This document shows, in pieces, positions 1-9,857 of a DNA stretch of 64,000 bases. Position 1 is the stretch's first letter; each line of letters starts with the position of its first letter. A program made the position numbers and the translations under genes. The notes under the pieces were generated by a model. It ran no database searches. It was not told where the DNA came from and saw only the letters and a list, made by a program, of their open reading frames with translations. Origin of the DNA: Peribacillus frigoritolerans_B (GTDB taxonomy: Bacteria > Bacillota > Bacilli > Bacillales > DSM-1321); the NCBI RefSeq assembly GCF_044762665.1, contig NZ_JBIWES010000016.1:17329-81328 (forward strand). The letters are read 5' to 3'.

Positions 1-30
1 TTGCTATGTAATGTGGAATTATGCTATAAA
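1..30 (+). promoter_or_regulatory. Possible sigma-A promoter for the YknW/YknX-like genes
   Basis: TTGCTA at 1-6 and TATAAA at 25-30 are separated by 18 nt, about the spacing of a housekeeping promoter, and lie about 40 nt before the first start codon. The window begins here, so sequence further upstream cannot be judged. Confidence 0.35.
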
Positions 31-70
31 TTTGTAGTGATATTTTTTGACTTTTGACAGGAGGAATACG

Positions 71-739
71 ATGCACCAAGTTCGATTACTCGAAGGTACA
101 TTTAAGCCATTTATACATCTTGAAAAGATTAAGCAATCAGAAAAAGTAAAAGGATTACCTTTGAGAATAGCTGCGATAATTGGATTAAGTATATGGATTT
201 CTGCAGTTGGTGCTTTTTTAGGAATAAGTACAGAAGAAATAATGAAAATGATGGATATAATTAGGAGAGATAAACTAGAATTTGCAAAATTATATTTTGG
301 GGTTGGCGAGGTCTTATCAGGATTATTTTTTCCTTTATTTATCATAGTTTTTTTCTCACTTTTTTTCAGGATGTTTTTCAAACAAGTAGGATTCACCAAG
401 CTTATTACTATTCAACTGTTTACAGCATTCGTATTTACAATTGAAAAAATGTTGACTTTTCCGATCTTTTACGTTCTTGGAATAAACTCAGAATCATCTC
501 CATTTGGCTTAGGAGTTCTTATACAGCTCATTTCAGAGCAAACCTTTCTTGTGAATTTTATAAGTCACATAACTATTTTTCAAATATGGGCTGCTTGTTT
601 ACAAATAATTGCTTTCCGTAAGATGTCAGATAAAACAATGAAATCGATAATAGGGATTGTTCTCTTTGGTAATATTATCTTCATGTTGATATTAACTACC
701 TCTACTATTTTAATTCAAGACCTAGGAACTTCGTTGTAG
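71..739 (+). CDS. YknW-like Yip1-family membrane protein
   Basis: A 222-residue polytopic membrane protein with about five hydrophobic segments (roughly residues 35-55, 90-115, 125-150, 165-190 and 195-215). I chose ATG 71 because GGAGG lies just upstream; the frame is open further 5' but has no ribosome site there. It is followed after 6 nt by an adaptor protein resembling Bacillus YknX. In B. subtilis, YknW (Yip1 family) helps assemble the YknXYZ transporter that protects against the SDP toxin. Size, topology and neighbour fit that role, but the call rests mainly on context; direct sequence similarity of Yip1 proteins is weak. Confidence 0.6.
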   Translation: MHQVRLLEGTFKPFIHLEKIKQSEKVKGLPLRIAAIIGLSIWISAVGAFLGISTEEIMKMMDIIRRDKLEFAKLYFGVGEVLSGLFFPLFIIVFFSLFFRMFFKQVGFTKLITIQLFTAFVFTIEKMLTFPIFYVLGINSESSPFGLGVLIQLISEQTFLVNFISHITIFQIWAACLQIIAFRKMSDKTMKSIIGIVLFGNIIFMLILTTSTILIQDLGTSL

Positions 740-745
740 GGGGAC

Positions 746-1966
746 ATGATGAAAAAACAAACGTTTATAAGCCTTGTAATCATGATCATGATTTTAGCAC
801 TAGTTATAATAAATGTCGTTATTATATTAAGTACAGACCACATAAATCGTTCTAAAGCTATACTGGAGTATACAATTACTAACAAAGGAACCTTGAGGGA
901 AGTATTACTAACTAAAGGAATTGTTATACCGGCAGCTCATTATTCTATTAAATATGATAAAACTTTAGGTTCGATAAAAGAAATTTCAGTAAAAGAGGGA
1001 GACACAGTTTTAGAAGGTGATACTCTAATTGAATACAATACTAGTCATATAAAGAATGAAATTTTATCACTTGATCAGCAACTAGAAAAATTATCAAGAC
1101 AATTTAGTAAGGCTGAGGCTGATATTTCTACTTTAGAACAACAACTTAATGAGCCTGTTGATGTAGAGGAAAAAAAAGATATTGCTCAAAATAATAAAAA
1201 TGTAAGCAGTCAAATTGACGAAAAAAAATACCAAATCCAGGAAATTGAAATGCAGATTGACGAGATTAACCAAAAAATCAAGCACTTACAGTTAGATAAA
1301 GAAAATTATAAAATCACAAGTAAGATTGCTGGAACAGTTACTAAAGTCAGGCCATTTGCACAAAGTGAAAATGACTTGGTTGTTTCTATTGAATCAAGTC
1401 AACCATATCTTATTGAAGGGAAACTTTCTGAAAAAGAAATGGTCAAAGTGCAAGAGGGGCAAAAAGTAATTGCATCCGCATTAGTTTTACCTAATCAGAA
1501 AAAAGAGGGTACCGTAAAAGAATTAAAAATGGCCCCGATCGGAAACCCATCTGTTGAAGATAAGGAAAGTTATTATCCATTTGTTTTAGAAATGAATAAA
1601 GCCGTACAAAATTGGCATCACGGTTATCATATGAATGTTGAAATCGTTCTTGAAGAGCGAAATGGTATTATTATCATACCTGATTCTACTATTCAGAAAG
1701 AGGACGATAAATCCTATGTTTATGTCATTAAAAATGGAAGATTAGAAAAAAGAATCATACAACTAGGAATGAAGTTAAATCACCGGCAAGAGGTTGCGAA
1801 AGGTTTAGAACTGGGTGAGAGAATTGTTAGCAAACCATCTAAAGATTTAGATAATAAAATGGAGATTTTCATGCCTATAAACCATTTTTATCTGAAGAAA
1901 GAAACAACGAAAGCTTTTACGAAAGATCAAACGATTCGTTTAGTTTTAAAAGGATTGTTTCAGTAA
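746..1966 (+). CDS. YknX-like membrane-fusion (HlyD/RND adaptor) protein
   Basis: A 406-residue adaptor with one N-terminal membrane anchor (about residues 7-28), a lipoyl-like half (GSIKEISVKEGDTVLEGDTL), a coiled-coil hairpin (about 105-190), a second lipoyl half (KIAGTVTKVRP) and a beta-barrel. It resembles B. subtilis YknX in order and motifs. Such proteins link a cytoplasmic-membrane ABC exporter to substrate outside the membrane. Either ATG 746 or ATG 749 could start; GGGGG is 3-6 nt away. The ATPase and permease genes (yknY/yknZ type) expected next are absent, because a terminator and then debris follow. The partner transporter must lie elsewhere or be lost. Confidence 0.75.
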   Translation: MMKKQTFISLVIMIMILALVIINVVIILSTDHINRSKAILEYTITNKGTLREVLLTKGIVIPAAHYSIKYDKTLGSIKEISVKEGDTVLEGDTLIEYNTSHIKNEILSLDQQLEKLSRQFSKAEADISTLEQQLNEPVDVEEKKDIAQNNKNVSSQIDEKKYQIQEIEMQIDEINQKIKHLQLDKENYKITSKIAGTVTKVRPFAQSENDLVVSIESSQPYLIEGKLSEKEMVKVQEGQKVIASALVLPNQKKEGTVKELKMAPIGNPSVEDKESYYPFVLEMNKAVQNWHHGYHMNVEIVLEERNGIIIIPDSTIQKEDDKSYVYVIKNGRLEKRIIQLGMKLNHRQEVAKGLELGERIVSKPSKDLDNKMEIFMPINHFYLKKETTKAFTKDQTIRLVLKGLFQ

Positions 1967-2080
1967 GAGTGTAACAACTCTCTAATACAGATATATTAAA
2001 CAAATGAAAAGAATCGTTTAAAACTGAACTATATCCCAATATGAATGGTTTTATAAAAAAACTACATGCTGTTAATAAAT

Positions 2081-2106
2081 GACCTCGGTTTCCGAGGTCA
2101 TTTTCT
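2081..2106 (+). terminator. Rho-independent terminator
   Basis: GACCTCGG, a TTT loop and CCGAGGTC form a perfect 8-bp stem followed by ATTTTCTT. It lies about 115 nt after the adaptor gene and ends that operon. Confidence 0.75.
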
Positions 2107-2285
2107 TAAATTATCGCAATAATGTACTTGCAATTACGTAACCTGTGCTTGAGCTTTCATGCTCTATTAACACTCTACGGCCACATAGGGTATAAAACAC
2201 TGTAATTTTCCTACGTTAAATAAACAATAATAAAAACATTTTTCTAATTCAGCTTATCGTAAGGTGCGTTCAAAAATGAGGTTCG

Positions 2286-2373
2286 GTAATATGCTTTTGT
2301 TCATGATTTAAGTAGGTTTGGACGGAATAGACCAGAAATGCGCAATGATTGGGAACCAATGATTGTGATATAG
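2286..2373 (+). pseudogene. Resolvase fragment
   Basis: One frame reads VICFVHDLSRFGRNRPEM and continues to a stop at 2371-2373. This matches the stretch VLYIHSLDRFGRNKEEI of the intact resolvase at 9185-9829, including the conserved DRFGRN-type motif of serine recombinases. No start and no N- or C-terminal domains remain, so it is a relic of an earlier mobile element. Confidence 0.6.
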
Positions 2374-2729
2374 TGGTAACTCTTTAAGCTGTCAATATAA
2401 GCAAAAATCATTTGTGTTATTCTCCCCCCTTTATATTTAAAATGAGTCGGTAAACTAGCGTTAATTTCTTCAATAATTGTTTTAGCAGTCTTTGATTGTC
2501 AAAGAAGTTCTTTTTCTTCACAATTACTGAATTTGCAAATTCATATTCTTTCTCATCAGAGTAAATGCTTTAACCAAGCATTTCATGTTTTTCCTCCTTA
2601 TCATTTGAACAATAAACATTCACATTTAAAAATACCATTATTTGCTCAATATCTACTTTCTGATAATTGATATATAATTTTCTAGGCTATCCAGATAGTA
2701 CATAGATTGAGAGAGGAAGAAAAATATTT
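2374..2729. other. Gene-poor stretch before the RHS gene
   Basis: No intact gene. On the minus strand (about 2594 down to 2290) there is an open but start-less, probably degraded reading frame; AAGGAGGAA near 2590 precedes an ATG that hits a stop after about 20 codons. The large RHS gene begins at 2730 behind AGAGGAAG. Confidence 0.4.
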
Positions 2730-5700
2730 ATGCCAATAGAATTTCGATTGTTTTATCGTTATGTTGTCATGCTATTATCAATTTGTCTTATTGTTAGTTT
2801 AATAATGCCAAATTTTGCAGAAGCAACACCAGGTGAGACAAAAAGGGTATCTAAAAAAGAAAAAGTAACAGCAAACATTGGGGAAATCCCAAATAAGCTT
2901 CCAAAGGAAAAAGTGGAGTTAACCAGTAAACGTACCCCTTTTTCAAAACGTTACTTAAATCCAGATGGAAGTTTTTCTGAAGAAATCTTCATGGAACAAC
3001 AATTTTACCAAGATTCATCTGACAAAAAGTGGAAGAAAGTCAATAACAAACTAAAAAAGAGTACTAAAAGAACAGGGAAGTTTGAGAATACCTCAAGTAA
3101 TGTAAGCACTTTTTTTGCGGAACAATCGGGAAATAACGAACTTGTAACGGTGGATAAAAATGAAAAAAGTGTTAGCTTCGTACCTGTAAAAGCCAATAAG
3201 GTAAAGGGAGCTATCAAAGATAACGAAGTCACGTTTAAGGAAATATTACCAGATGTAGATTTCCGTTATAGTGTACATGGCAGCGCTGTTAAAGAGGATA
3301 TTGTCCTTCATCAATATCAAAACGAAAATACATTCAGTTTTGAGTTGAAGATGAAAGGTGTTACACCTCATAAAGAAAAAAACGGTACGATTATTTTCAA
3401 AGATTCAAAGGGAAAAACAATATGGTTCTTTGAAGAACCTTATATGACAGATGCAAAAGGGAAATATTCTGAAAAAGTTTCCTTGGAACTGCGTGCAGAA
3501 AAAGGGAAAACGTTTGTTGATGTCATCGCCAACCAAGAATTCTTAAAAGATCCAAAGACAGAATATCCAGTAACGATCGATCCAACCATTAATGATTGGG
3601 ATGTTATTCGAGATTCATTTATTGCAAGTAGTTTTTCAAGTTCCGCCTATTCAAGCGAAACATTTATGAATACAGGATATCATGGTTATTTTGGCTCGAG
3701 TCGTGCACTGATCCAATTTGTTCTACCTAGCCTTCCTAGCGATAGTGTCATTTCAAATGCTACTTTCAATGCATATCAAGCAAAAAGTGATGCATCAACG
3801 GCTTCTATAGATTTATTCCGAGTTACAAGTAACTGGTCAGCAACTACAGCAACTTGGAATGCCCAGCCCTCCCTTGGAGGATCTCCAGAGTCTACCACGA
3901 CAGACAATAAAGTAAATGCTTATTGGCAATGGGATATTACGAAATTGGCTAAGGACTGGTATAACGGAGTCCAGGCGAACTATGGAATGATGTTAAAACA
4001 GCAAAACGAAACAACTTCTCCCTATCGCTCATTTAATAGTGTCAATAGTGGAAATAATACACCACGAATTACCGTTAATTATACGGTTGCAGGCATTGGT
4101 TTGGAGTCATTTTGGATGACTACGAAAAATGGTGTAAACCCTGCAAATGGAAACCTTGTCTATCAGGATACGGATGTGGAGATTCCGGGACGTGGTCCAG
4201 AAGTAAGCCTTGCCCGAACCTTTAACAGCCGAAAATCTTCTTTTAAGGGTCTATTCGGATATGGATGGATAACGAATCTTGAACCGTTCCTCGTTGATTC
4301 GGGAAGTGGACCAATCACGTTCATTGATGGTGATAACACCCGTCATATTTTTGGAGAAAAATTGGGAGGCGGATATGAAGCAGCCGGCGGGATTTACCTT
4401 GATTTAGTGAAGAATAATGACGAAACGTATACGATTACCGAAACGGACGGAACAAAAACGAATTTTAACAAGAATGGAAAAATCAGCTCGATTGTTGACA
4501 CAAATGATAACAAAACTACTTTTGTGTATGACACTTCTGGAAAATTAACGAAAATACAGGATGCTTCTGGGCGAGAAACGACTGTTACTCACAATACTAA
4601 CGGATATGTATCAAGCGTCACCGATCCAGCAAACCATACAACTAGCTATGAATATGATGCCTCTGGTAACCTGACAAAAGTGACAAACCCAGAAGGAAAA
4701 GCAACAACCTTCTCGTATGATACAGATCATAACATCACAGGAATCACGGATGCTCGCAACACTAAAACAACCGTCGGTTACGATGCGTCAGACCGTGTTT
4801 CTAGTATTAGTCATCCTATTACGATTAACGGTGCTACTGAAACAAGTAAAACGACATATAGCTATGATTCCACAAATCTGGTTACATCGGAAACAGATGG
4901 AGAAGGTAAACGCATTGACTATACTACAAATACGAATGGTAATGTCGTGCAAACAACGGAAAATCCACTTGATACGGTAAATAAAGTTGTTACGACGTAT
5001 AGCTACGACAATAACAACAATCTCACAAAAGTCGTCGATGCCAATACCAACAAAACAAATGGAACAGCAGCATATGTGTACACATATGACGAGAAAGGCA
5101 ACATTACAGGAGTCCAATTGCCTGAAAACCAAAATTCTACTTTTGAGTATGATAGCCAAAATAACCTGACAAAAGAACAGAATTTCAATCAAAATGTCAG
5201 TTCATACGATTACGATGCGGATAACAATCAGACAGAATCGACAGATCCAAATGTACAAACGTCAGCAAGTCGGTATGATTCGAAAGGAAATCTCCTATAT
5301 GATACCCATCCCATGTCAGCCGTAGATAATATGCTGGCAAATTCAAGCTTTGAGTTTGATCAGAATAGTGACAACTGGCCTGATAACTGGGAACAGCTAA
5401 AAGACACCGGCAGCACAGCCAATTTTGCTTGGTCAAGTACGAGTAAGTTTGGTGGAAAAGGTGTCAGCATCGCTAATCCAACAAGTTGGGCAGTGGTTCG
5501 TTCAGATAAGTTCGACTATACAACTGGAGAAAAATATATAGCGAGTGCTTATCTAAAAACTAGCAGTACAGTTGGTAATGCCTTATTAAAAATCGAATTT
5601 TTCGATGATCAAAATAATTGGTTAGGGCAGGAATTTTCATCTGGATTAAAGGGAACACACGATTGGACTCGCCTTCAGACCGTTATTGATAACGTACCGG

Positions 5701-8378
5701 CAAACACAAAGAAAATTAGTGTAGCTGTTGGGCTAAATGCGGGATCTGGAACTGCTAATTTTGAAGGGGTACAATTAGAGAAAGGAACAAACCTTTCTGC
5801 TTATAACCTTGTTGATAACTCAAGTATTGAAAGATATCAAGATGGAAAACCCACTAACTGGGTTACAAGTAGTAATTTATCTGTAAATGATAAGGTCGTT
5901 CAGAACCAGAATTCCGAAGATGACAATGTCTTTATCGGAAAATCATCCTTCCAAATGACAGGAGAAGCTGGAAAAAATAAGTATATCAAGCAGCATATTA
6001 ATGTATCTGGTGATGCTAATTCAAAATACACGCTTTCAGGATGGTCCAAACAAGTTAGTGCTAATTCCAATGGTGGAGATTATGCAATACAAGTTGCGAT
6101 TAATTATAAAGATGGAACTACAGATTGGGATTACGGTAACGACTTTGATAAAGCAGCATCAGGGTGGCAACACGTTGCTGCAGAAGTAAAGGCGAAAAAA
6201 GAGTTTAATTCTATTGACGTATATTATTATTATTACAACCAATCTGGAACAGCATGGTTTGACGCTATGCGTCTGGAAAATGGGGCGTCTATTAGCTCAA
6301 ACACATATGATGCTAACGGCAACTATGTAATCAGTGTAAAGGACCAGATTGGGGAAAGTGTTTCATACAGTTATGACACTGTGGGTAATCGAACAAGTAT
6401 AAAAGATAGCAAGGGACAAACAACATCGTTTGATTACGATTCCCGCAATTTGCTTACTAAAGTTACAGATGCCAACCTTGGTGTAATGTCTTATAGTTAT
6501 GATGGTAATGGCAACCGAACAGCGGTAAATGATGCTAAAGATAATCTAACGAAGTATGATTATAACGAGTTTAATCTTTTGTCAAAAATAACTAATCCAT
6601 TAAATCAGGTTACTCAATTTGAGTATGATAGAAACGGTAATCAAACAAAGGTCGTATTGCCGAAAGGTAATACCATTTCCAGTAGCTTTGATGCCCTTAA
6701 TCGTTTAAACAGCACATATGTAAATGGAGTGAAAAAATGGGATTACGCTTACGATTTGAATCGCAACCTGACTTCAGTCATCGATGCATCTGGTAAACAA
6801 ACAACATTTTCTTACGATAAAAACAATCTTTTAAAGCAGGAGGTCAAAGGATCTATAAAGACCGATTATGGTTACGATCCAAACGATAACTTGACTTCCG
6901 TAAAATTCACGGCCGGAACCACAAGCATTTCAACAGAATTAGCTTATAACAAGCTGGATCAGCTCACTGAATTGGCCCGAAATGGGGTAAATCAGGTGAA
7001 ACTTGTTTATGATGAGCGCGGAAAAGTGACTTCCATGAAACGGGCAAACAACACCTATACCTCTCAAAACTATGATGATGCGAACCGGTTAATAGAGTCA
7101 AAAAACTACAAGAAAGACGGAACCGTTTTGGATTCATACAAGTATAGCTACGATCCAAATGGGAACCACATAAGTATCGTCACAAATAATGGAAATGTTT
7201 CATATGAATATGATTCGTTGAACCAGCTAAAAAATGAAATATTAACGGACGGAACAGTGATTTCCTACGAATATGATGCTGTTGGTAACCGTACAAAGAA
7301 AACTGTTACAAAAGGCACGACAAAAACAACAACAAGTTATACGTACAATGCTGGAAACGAGTTGACAAACGTTAACGGACAGACATATACGCATGACCAA
7401 AACGGAAACATTACCAATAACGGAGATAAAACATACATCTATAATGAGGAAAACCAATTAATTGAAGTAAAAGACAAAACTGGTGCTTCAGTTACGAAAA
7501 ACAACTATGACCACGAAGGAAATCGTACAAGCATAACCACATCTACTGGAACAACTTACTTCCATTATGATGGAGATAAGGTTATTGCAGAAACCGATAC
7601 AAATAATAACATTACTGCTGAATATTCTTGGGATACTGAAGGTAACCCCATTACGATGACTAGAAGTGGTAAGGTATACTATTACCATTTAAACGGTCAC
7701 GGAGATGTCACGGCTTTAACAGATGAGAACGGGAATGTTGTTGCCGAGTATCAATATGATGCCTGGGGAAATGTTATTTCTCAATCGGGTACAATGGCTT
7801 CATCAAACCCCTATCGTTATGCTGGATATCGATTTGATGAAGCAACGGGATTATATTATCTATTGTCGCGATACTATGATTCAAACATAGGCCGTTTCTT
7901 AACAAGAGACACGTTCCATGGATATGTGAACACTCCATTGAGTTTAAATCAATATGCGTATTCAGAGAATAATCCTGTCATGTTAATTGATCCAGATGGT
8001 CATTCTGCTGTAGGGACGATTAAAACTGTTACTGTAAAGGTTTCAGCTGCTTCCTTAAAAAGAAAAATGAAAGCAGCAAAAATTACATCATATTTGGTTA
8101 AAGGACCTATAAATGAAATTTTAGGGGGGGCAGTGGGGCATGGTGCCAAAACTAAATTTGGAGCTGGTTTAAGAGGTCTTTCCACATATGCTCTAGTCTC
8201 AGTAATAGGTTTAGGAGCTGAAAAACAAATAGAAGAAACTAAAGCGTTCTTAAAAAAAATAAAAGCTAATCATGCAGCAGGTATCGTTATAAAGCAAAAA
8301 TATAGATATTCTTATATGAATGGGGCAGGTACTGGATGGTACACTTACGGAAAAGCATCCGTAAGCCTTTATTACTAA
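2730..8378 (+). CDS. WapA-like RHS/YD-repeat wall-associated polymorphic toxin
   Basis: This 1882-residue secreted protein has an N-terminal signal segment (about residues 10-31), a stalk, a DNRLRE-type domain (about 285-450), an RHS/YD-repeat barrel (about 590-860 and 1200-1700), and between the repeat blocks about 330 residues resembling two carbohydrate-binding beta-sandwiches (from about 867). The RHS core ends near 1700-1755 with GLYYLLSRYYDSNIGRF and DPDGH, the usual self-cleavage boundary. The last 120-130 residues form the variable tip, expected to be the toxin delivered to competing cells. The tip contains a glycine- and alanine-rich hydrophobic stretch (about 1785-1830) and matches no toxin family I recognise. 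In WapA systems the immunity gene follows directly; here a tiny membrane protein does. Confidence 0.92.
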   Translation: MPIEFRLFYRYVVMLLSICLIVSLIMPNFAEATPGETKRVSKKEKVTANIGEIPNKLPKEKVELTSKRTPFSKRYLNPDGSFSEEIFMEQQFYQDSSDKKWKKVNNKLKKSTKRTGKFENTSSNVSTFFAEQSGNNELVTVDKNEKSVSFVPVKANKVKGAIKDNEVTFKEILPDVDFRYSVHGSAVKEDIVLHQYQNENTFSFELKMKGVTPHKEKNGTIIFKDSKGKTIWFFEEPYMTDAKGKYSEKVSLELRAEKGKTFVDVIANQEFLKDPKTEYPVTIDPTINDWDVIRDSFIASSFSSSAYSSETFMNTGYHGYFGSSRALIQFVLPSLPSDSVISNATFNAYQAKSDASTASIDLFRVTSNWSATTATWNAQPSLGGSPESTTTDNKVNAYWQWDITKLAKDWYNGVQANYGMMLKQQNETTSPYRSFNSVNSGNNTPRITVNYTVAGIGLESFWMTTKNGVNPANGNLVYQDTDVEIPGRGPEVSLARTFNSRKSSFKGLFGYGWITNLEPFLVDSGSGPITFIDGDNTRHIFGEKLGGGYEAAGGIYLDLVKNNDETYTITETDGTKTNFNKNGKISSIVDTNDNKTTFVYDTSGKLTKIQDASGRETTVTHNTNGYVSSVTDPANHTTSYEYDASGNLTKVTNPEGKATTFSYDTDHNITGITDARNTKTTVGYDASDRVSSISHPITINGATETSKTTYSYDSTNLVTSETDGEGKRIDYTTNTNGNVVQTTENPLDTVNKVVTTYSYDNNNNLTKVVDANTNKTNGTAAYVYTYDEKGNITGVQLPENQNSTFEYDSQNNLTKEQNFNQNVSSYDYDADNNQTESTDPNVQTSASRYDSKGNLLYDTHPMSAVDNMLANSSFEFDQNSDNWPDNWEQLKDTGSTANFAWSSTSKFGGKGVSIANPTSWAVVRSDKFDYTTGEKYIASAYLKTSSTVGNALLKIEFFDDQNNWLGQEFSSGLKGTHDWTRLQTVIDNVPANTKKISVAVGLNAGSGTANFEGVQLEKGTNLSAYNLVDNSSIERYQDGKPTNWVTSSNLSVNDKVVQNQNSEDDNVFIGKSSFQMTGEAGKNKYIKQHINVSGDANSKYTLSGWSKQVSANSNGGDYAIQVAINYKDGTTDWDYGNDFDKAASGWQHVAAEVKAKKEFNSIDVYYYYYNQSGTAWFDAMRLENGASISSNTYDANGNYVISVKDQIGESVSYSYDTVGNRTSIKDSKGQTTSFDYDSRNLLTKVTDANLGVMSYSYDGNGNRTAVNDAKDNLTKYDYNEFNLLSKITNPLNQVTQFEYDRNGNQTKVVLPKGNTISSSFDALNRLNSTYVNGVKKWDYAYDLNRNLTSVIDASGKQTTFSYDKNNLLKQEVKGSIKTDYGYDPNDNLTSVKFTAGTTSISTELAYNKLDQLTELARNGVNQVKLVYDERGKVTSMKRANNTYTSQNYDDANRLIESKNYKKDGTVLDSYKYSYDPNGNHISIVTNNGNVSYEYDSLNQLKNEILTDGTVISYEYDAVGNRTKKTVTKGTTKTTTSYTYNAGNELTNVNGQTYTHDQNGNITNNGDKTYIYNEENQLIEVKDKTGASVTKNNYDHEGNRTSITTSTGTTYFHYDGDKVIAETDTNNNITAEYSWDTEGNPITMTRSGKVYYYHLNGHGDVTALTDENGNVVAEYQYDAWGNVISQSGTMASSNPYRYAGYRFDEATGLYYLLSRYYDSNIGRFLTRDTFHGYVNTPLSLNQYAYSENNPVMLIDPDGHSAVGTIKTVTVKVSAASLKRKMKAAKITSYLVKGPINEILGGAVGHGAKTKFGAGLRGLSTYALVSVIGLGAEKQIEETKAFLKKIKANHAAGIVIKQKYRYSYMNGAGTGWYTYGKASVSLYY

Positions 8379-8464
8379 AAATAGGAAAAGTAAAACTTGA
8401 ATAATTTGGATTAAGAAAGTTTACTAAAAAAGTATGAACAACAAATATAGAGGATTGATTTATT

Positions 8465-8635
8465 TTGAAAAATTATATAAAGTCTTTTATTTATGCATTG
8501 TTTTGTTCCTTAATAATGACTGGAATAGACATTTTGCTTAATGGATACAAAAACTTTGTGAGTACATTCATCTTCGGATTTATTTGTATGTTTATTGTCA
8601 TGTTATTTATTGATAGAAGAAAAACTAATAAGTAA
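8465..8635 (+). CDS. Small two-helix membrane protein, candidate immunity protein
   Basis: A 56-residue protein with two hydrophobic helices (about residues 7-21 and 27-48) and a basic tail (RRKTNK). It starts with TTG at 8465, with AGAGGA about 11 nt upstream, and lies 86 nt downstream of the RHS toxin gene on the same strand. RHS and WapA toxins are normally followed by their immunity gene, so position argues for that role. A membrane immunity protein would suit a toxin tip that acts on membranes. The function is inferred from position only. Confidence 0.55.
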   Translation: MKNYIKSFIYALFCSLIMTGIDILLNGYKNFVSTFIFGFICMFIVMLFIDRRKTNK

Positions 8636-8748
8636 AATACAAAAGTTGAACAATAATTGTATTTATGTCACTGCATACAAAAATATTTAGACCTGCATAC
8701 CTGTATCACATTTTGAAGATTAACTGTGAACTAATTAGGCTAGAAATG

Positions 8749-8781
8749 AGAGTCCTCATTCCTTAACGGAGTGAGGACTCT
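8749..8781 (+). terminator. Strong hairpin after the RHS/immunity pair
   Basis: AGAGTCCTCATTCC pairs with GGAGTGAGGACTCT across a 5-nt loop, with a single G-T wobble. No clear T-run follows, so it may be an imperfect terminator or an mRNA 3' stabiliser. Confidence 0.5.
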
Positions 8782-9014
8782 GTAGTTTACTTTATGAATT
8801 CAATAGAGAGTGATAAACGATTGGGTTCTTCACAATTATATTAACTTAATTTTTGAAGAATTTTTTTCTTTATGCACTTCTTTTGCTTCAACCAATGAGT
8901 AATTAAACTAATAATAAATTTAAAAAAAGTACTCCAGTTTATCTTTTAGTCTAATATAATCACTCATACCTACTGTAAATAAGCAATTCAGAAAGTTGTA
9001 AACAAGCAGTTAAC
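8782..9014. other. Intergenic stretch without recognisable genes
   Basis: AT-rich, with many stops in all frames. I see nothing functional between the hairpin at 8749-8781 and the res-like repeats starting at 9015. Confidence 0.5.
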
Positions 9015-9139
9015 CCGTTCGTAAAAGTACACTTTTACGAACGGTTCTTTTTTTTATAAAATCAACTCATTTTCACGTTCGTTAAAGTTGAAAAACAATT
9101 TATGAACGTTCGTGATTTTGCATACACTTTTACGAACGG
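9015..9139 (+). promoter_or_regulatory. Three-part res-like recombination site of the adjacent resolvase
   Basis: Three inverted pairs built from CGTTCGT(A/T)AAAGT-type arms lie in tandem: 9015-9044 (perfect CCGTTCGTAAAAGT palindrome), about 9076-9109, and about 9107-9139. Three resolvase-dimer sites just upstream of the gene is the classical res layout of Tn3-type resolvases. The first palindrome is also followed by TTCTTTTTTTT and could act as a terminator. The arms would also let the resolvase repress its own promoter. Confidence 0.6.
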
Positions 9140-9184
9140 TTTTGGTAGAATAATAGGAAAGTAAGTAGAAAAAGGAGTAAAAAG

Positions 9185-9829
9185 ATGGAAGTTCGTAAAT
9201 TCGGATACATAAGAGTTAGTAGCAAGGATCAAAATGAAGGACGTCAACTTCAGGCCATGAAAGAAAAAGGATTAGATGAACGAGATATCTTCCTAGATAA
9301 ACAAAGTGGGAAAAACTTTGACCGGGCTCAATATCAATTGTTAAAACGTATGATTCGGAAAGGGGATGTCCTATATATTCATTCACTCGATCGTTTTGGC
9401 CGGAACAAGGAAGAAATTCTACAAGAATGGAATGACATCACGAAAAATATCCAAGCAGATATCGTGGTCATGGATATGCCATTGTTGGACACTACTCAAT
9501 TTAAGGATAGTTTAGGGACCTTCATCGCAGATCTTGTTCTACAAATCCTTTCCTGGATGGCGGAAGAGGAGAGGGACCGTATACGAAAACGGCAGCGTGA
9601 AGGAATTAATGTGGCTTTGCAAAATGGTGTGCCCTTCGGACGACCGAAAGCTCAAGTAACCGAAGAGCTTAAAGAAGTGTATGATCGTTGGAAAGCAGGA
9701 GAGATAACAGCCGTTAAAGCCATGGCCGAATTAGGTGTAAAAAAGACGACTTTTTATAAGTTGGTTAAGGAATATGAAAGAGACTCTAAAAAAAGCTATA
9801 TAATAGAAGAAACTCGTCAAAAAAAGTAG
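9185..9829 (+). CDS. Serine resolvase/invertase (small serine recombinase)
   Basis: A 214-residue member of the resolvase family. Near the N-terminus GYIRVSSKDQN carries the catalytic serine; HSLDRFGRNKEEI and the EEERDRIRKRQREGI helix are the other family hallmarks. The C-terminal 50 residues (KAGEITAVKAMAELGVKKTTFYKLVKEY) form a DNA-binding helix-turn-helix. AAGGAG precedes ATG 9185. Such enzymes resolve plasmid multimers or transposon cointegrates at res sites, and a matching three-part site lies immediately upstream. Confidence 0.9.
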   Translation: MEVRKFGYIRVSSKDQNEGRQLQAMKEKGLDERDIFLDKQSGKNFDRAQYQLLKRMIRKGDVLYIHSLDRFGRNKEEILQEWNDITKNIQADIVVMDMPLLDTTQFKDSLGTFIADLVLQILSWMAEEERDRIRKRQREGINVALQNGVPFGRPKAQVTEELKEVYDRWKAGEITAVKAMAELGVKKTTFYKLVKEYERDSKKSYIIEETRQKK

Positions 9830-9855
9830 CCTTTGCACACTAGCGAAGGCTATTT
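9827..9855 (+). terminator. Possible terminator overlapping the resolvase stop codon
   Basis: TAGCCTT (beginning with the stop codon itself) pairs with AAGGCTA across a 15-nt loop. The T-run is poor (ATTTAA). Confidence 0.4.
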
Positions 9856-9857
9856 AA

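Noticed and set aside
4788..5192. Long antisense frames inside the RHS gene
   Set aside because: They mirror the biased codon use of the YD repeats, have no ribosome sites and lie wholly within a well-supported gene.
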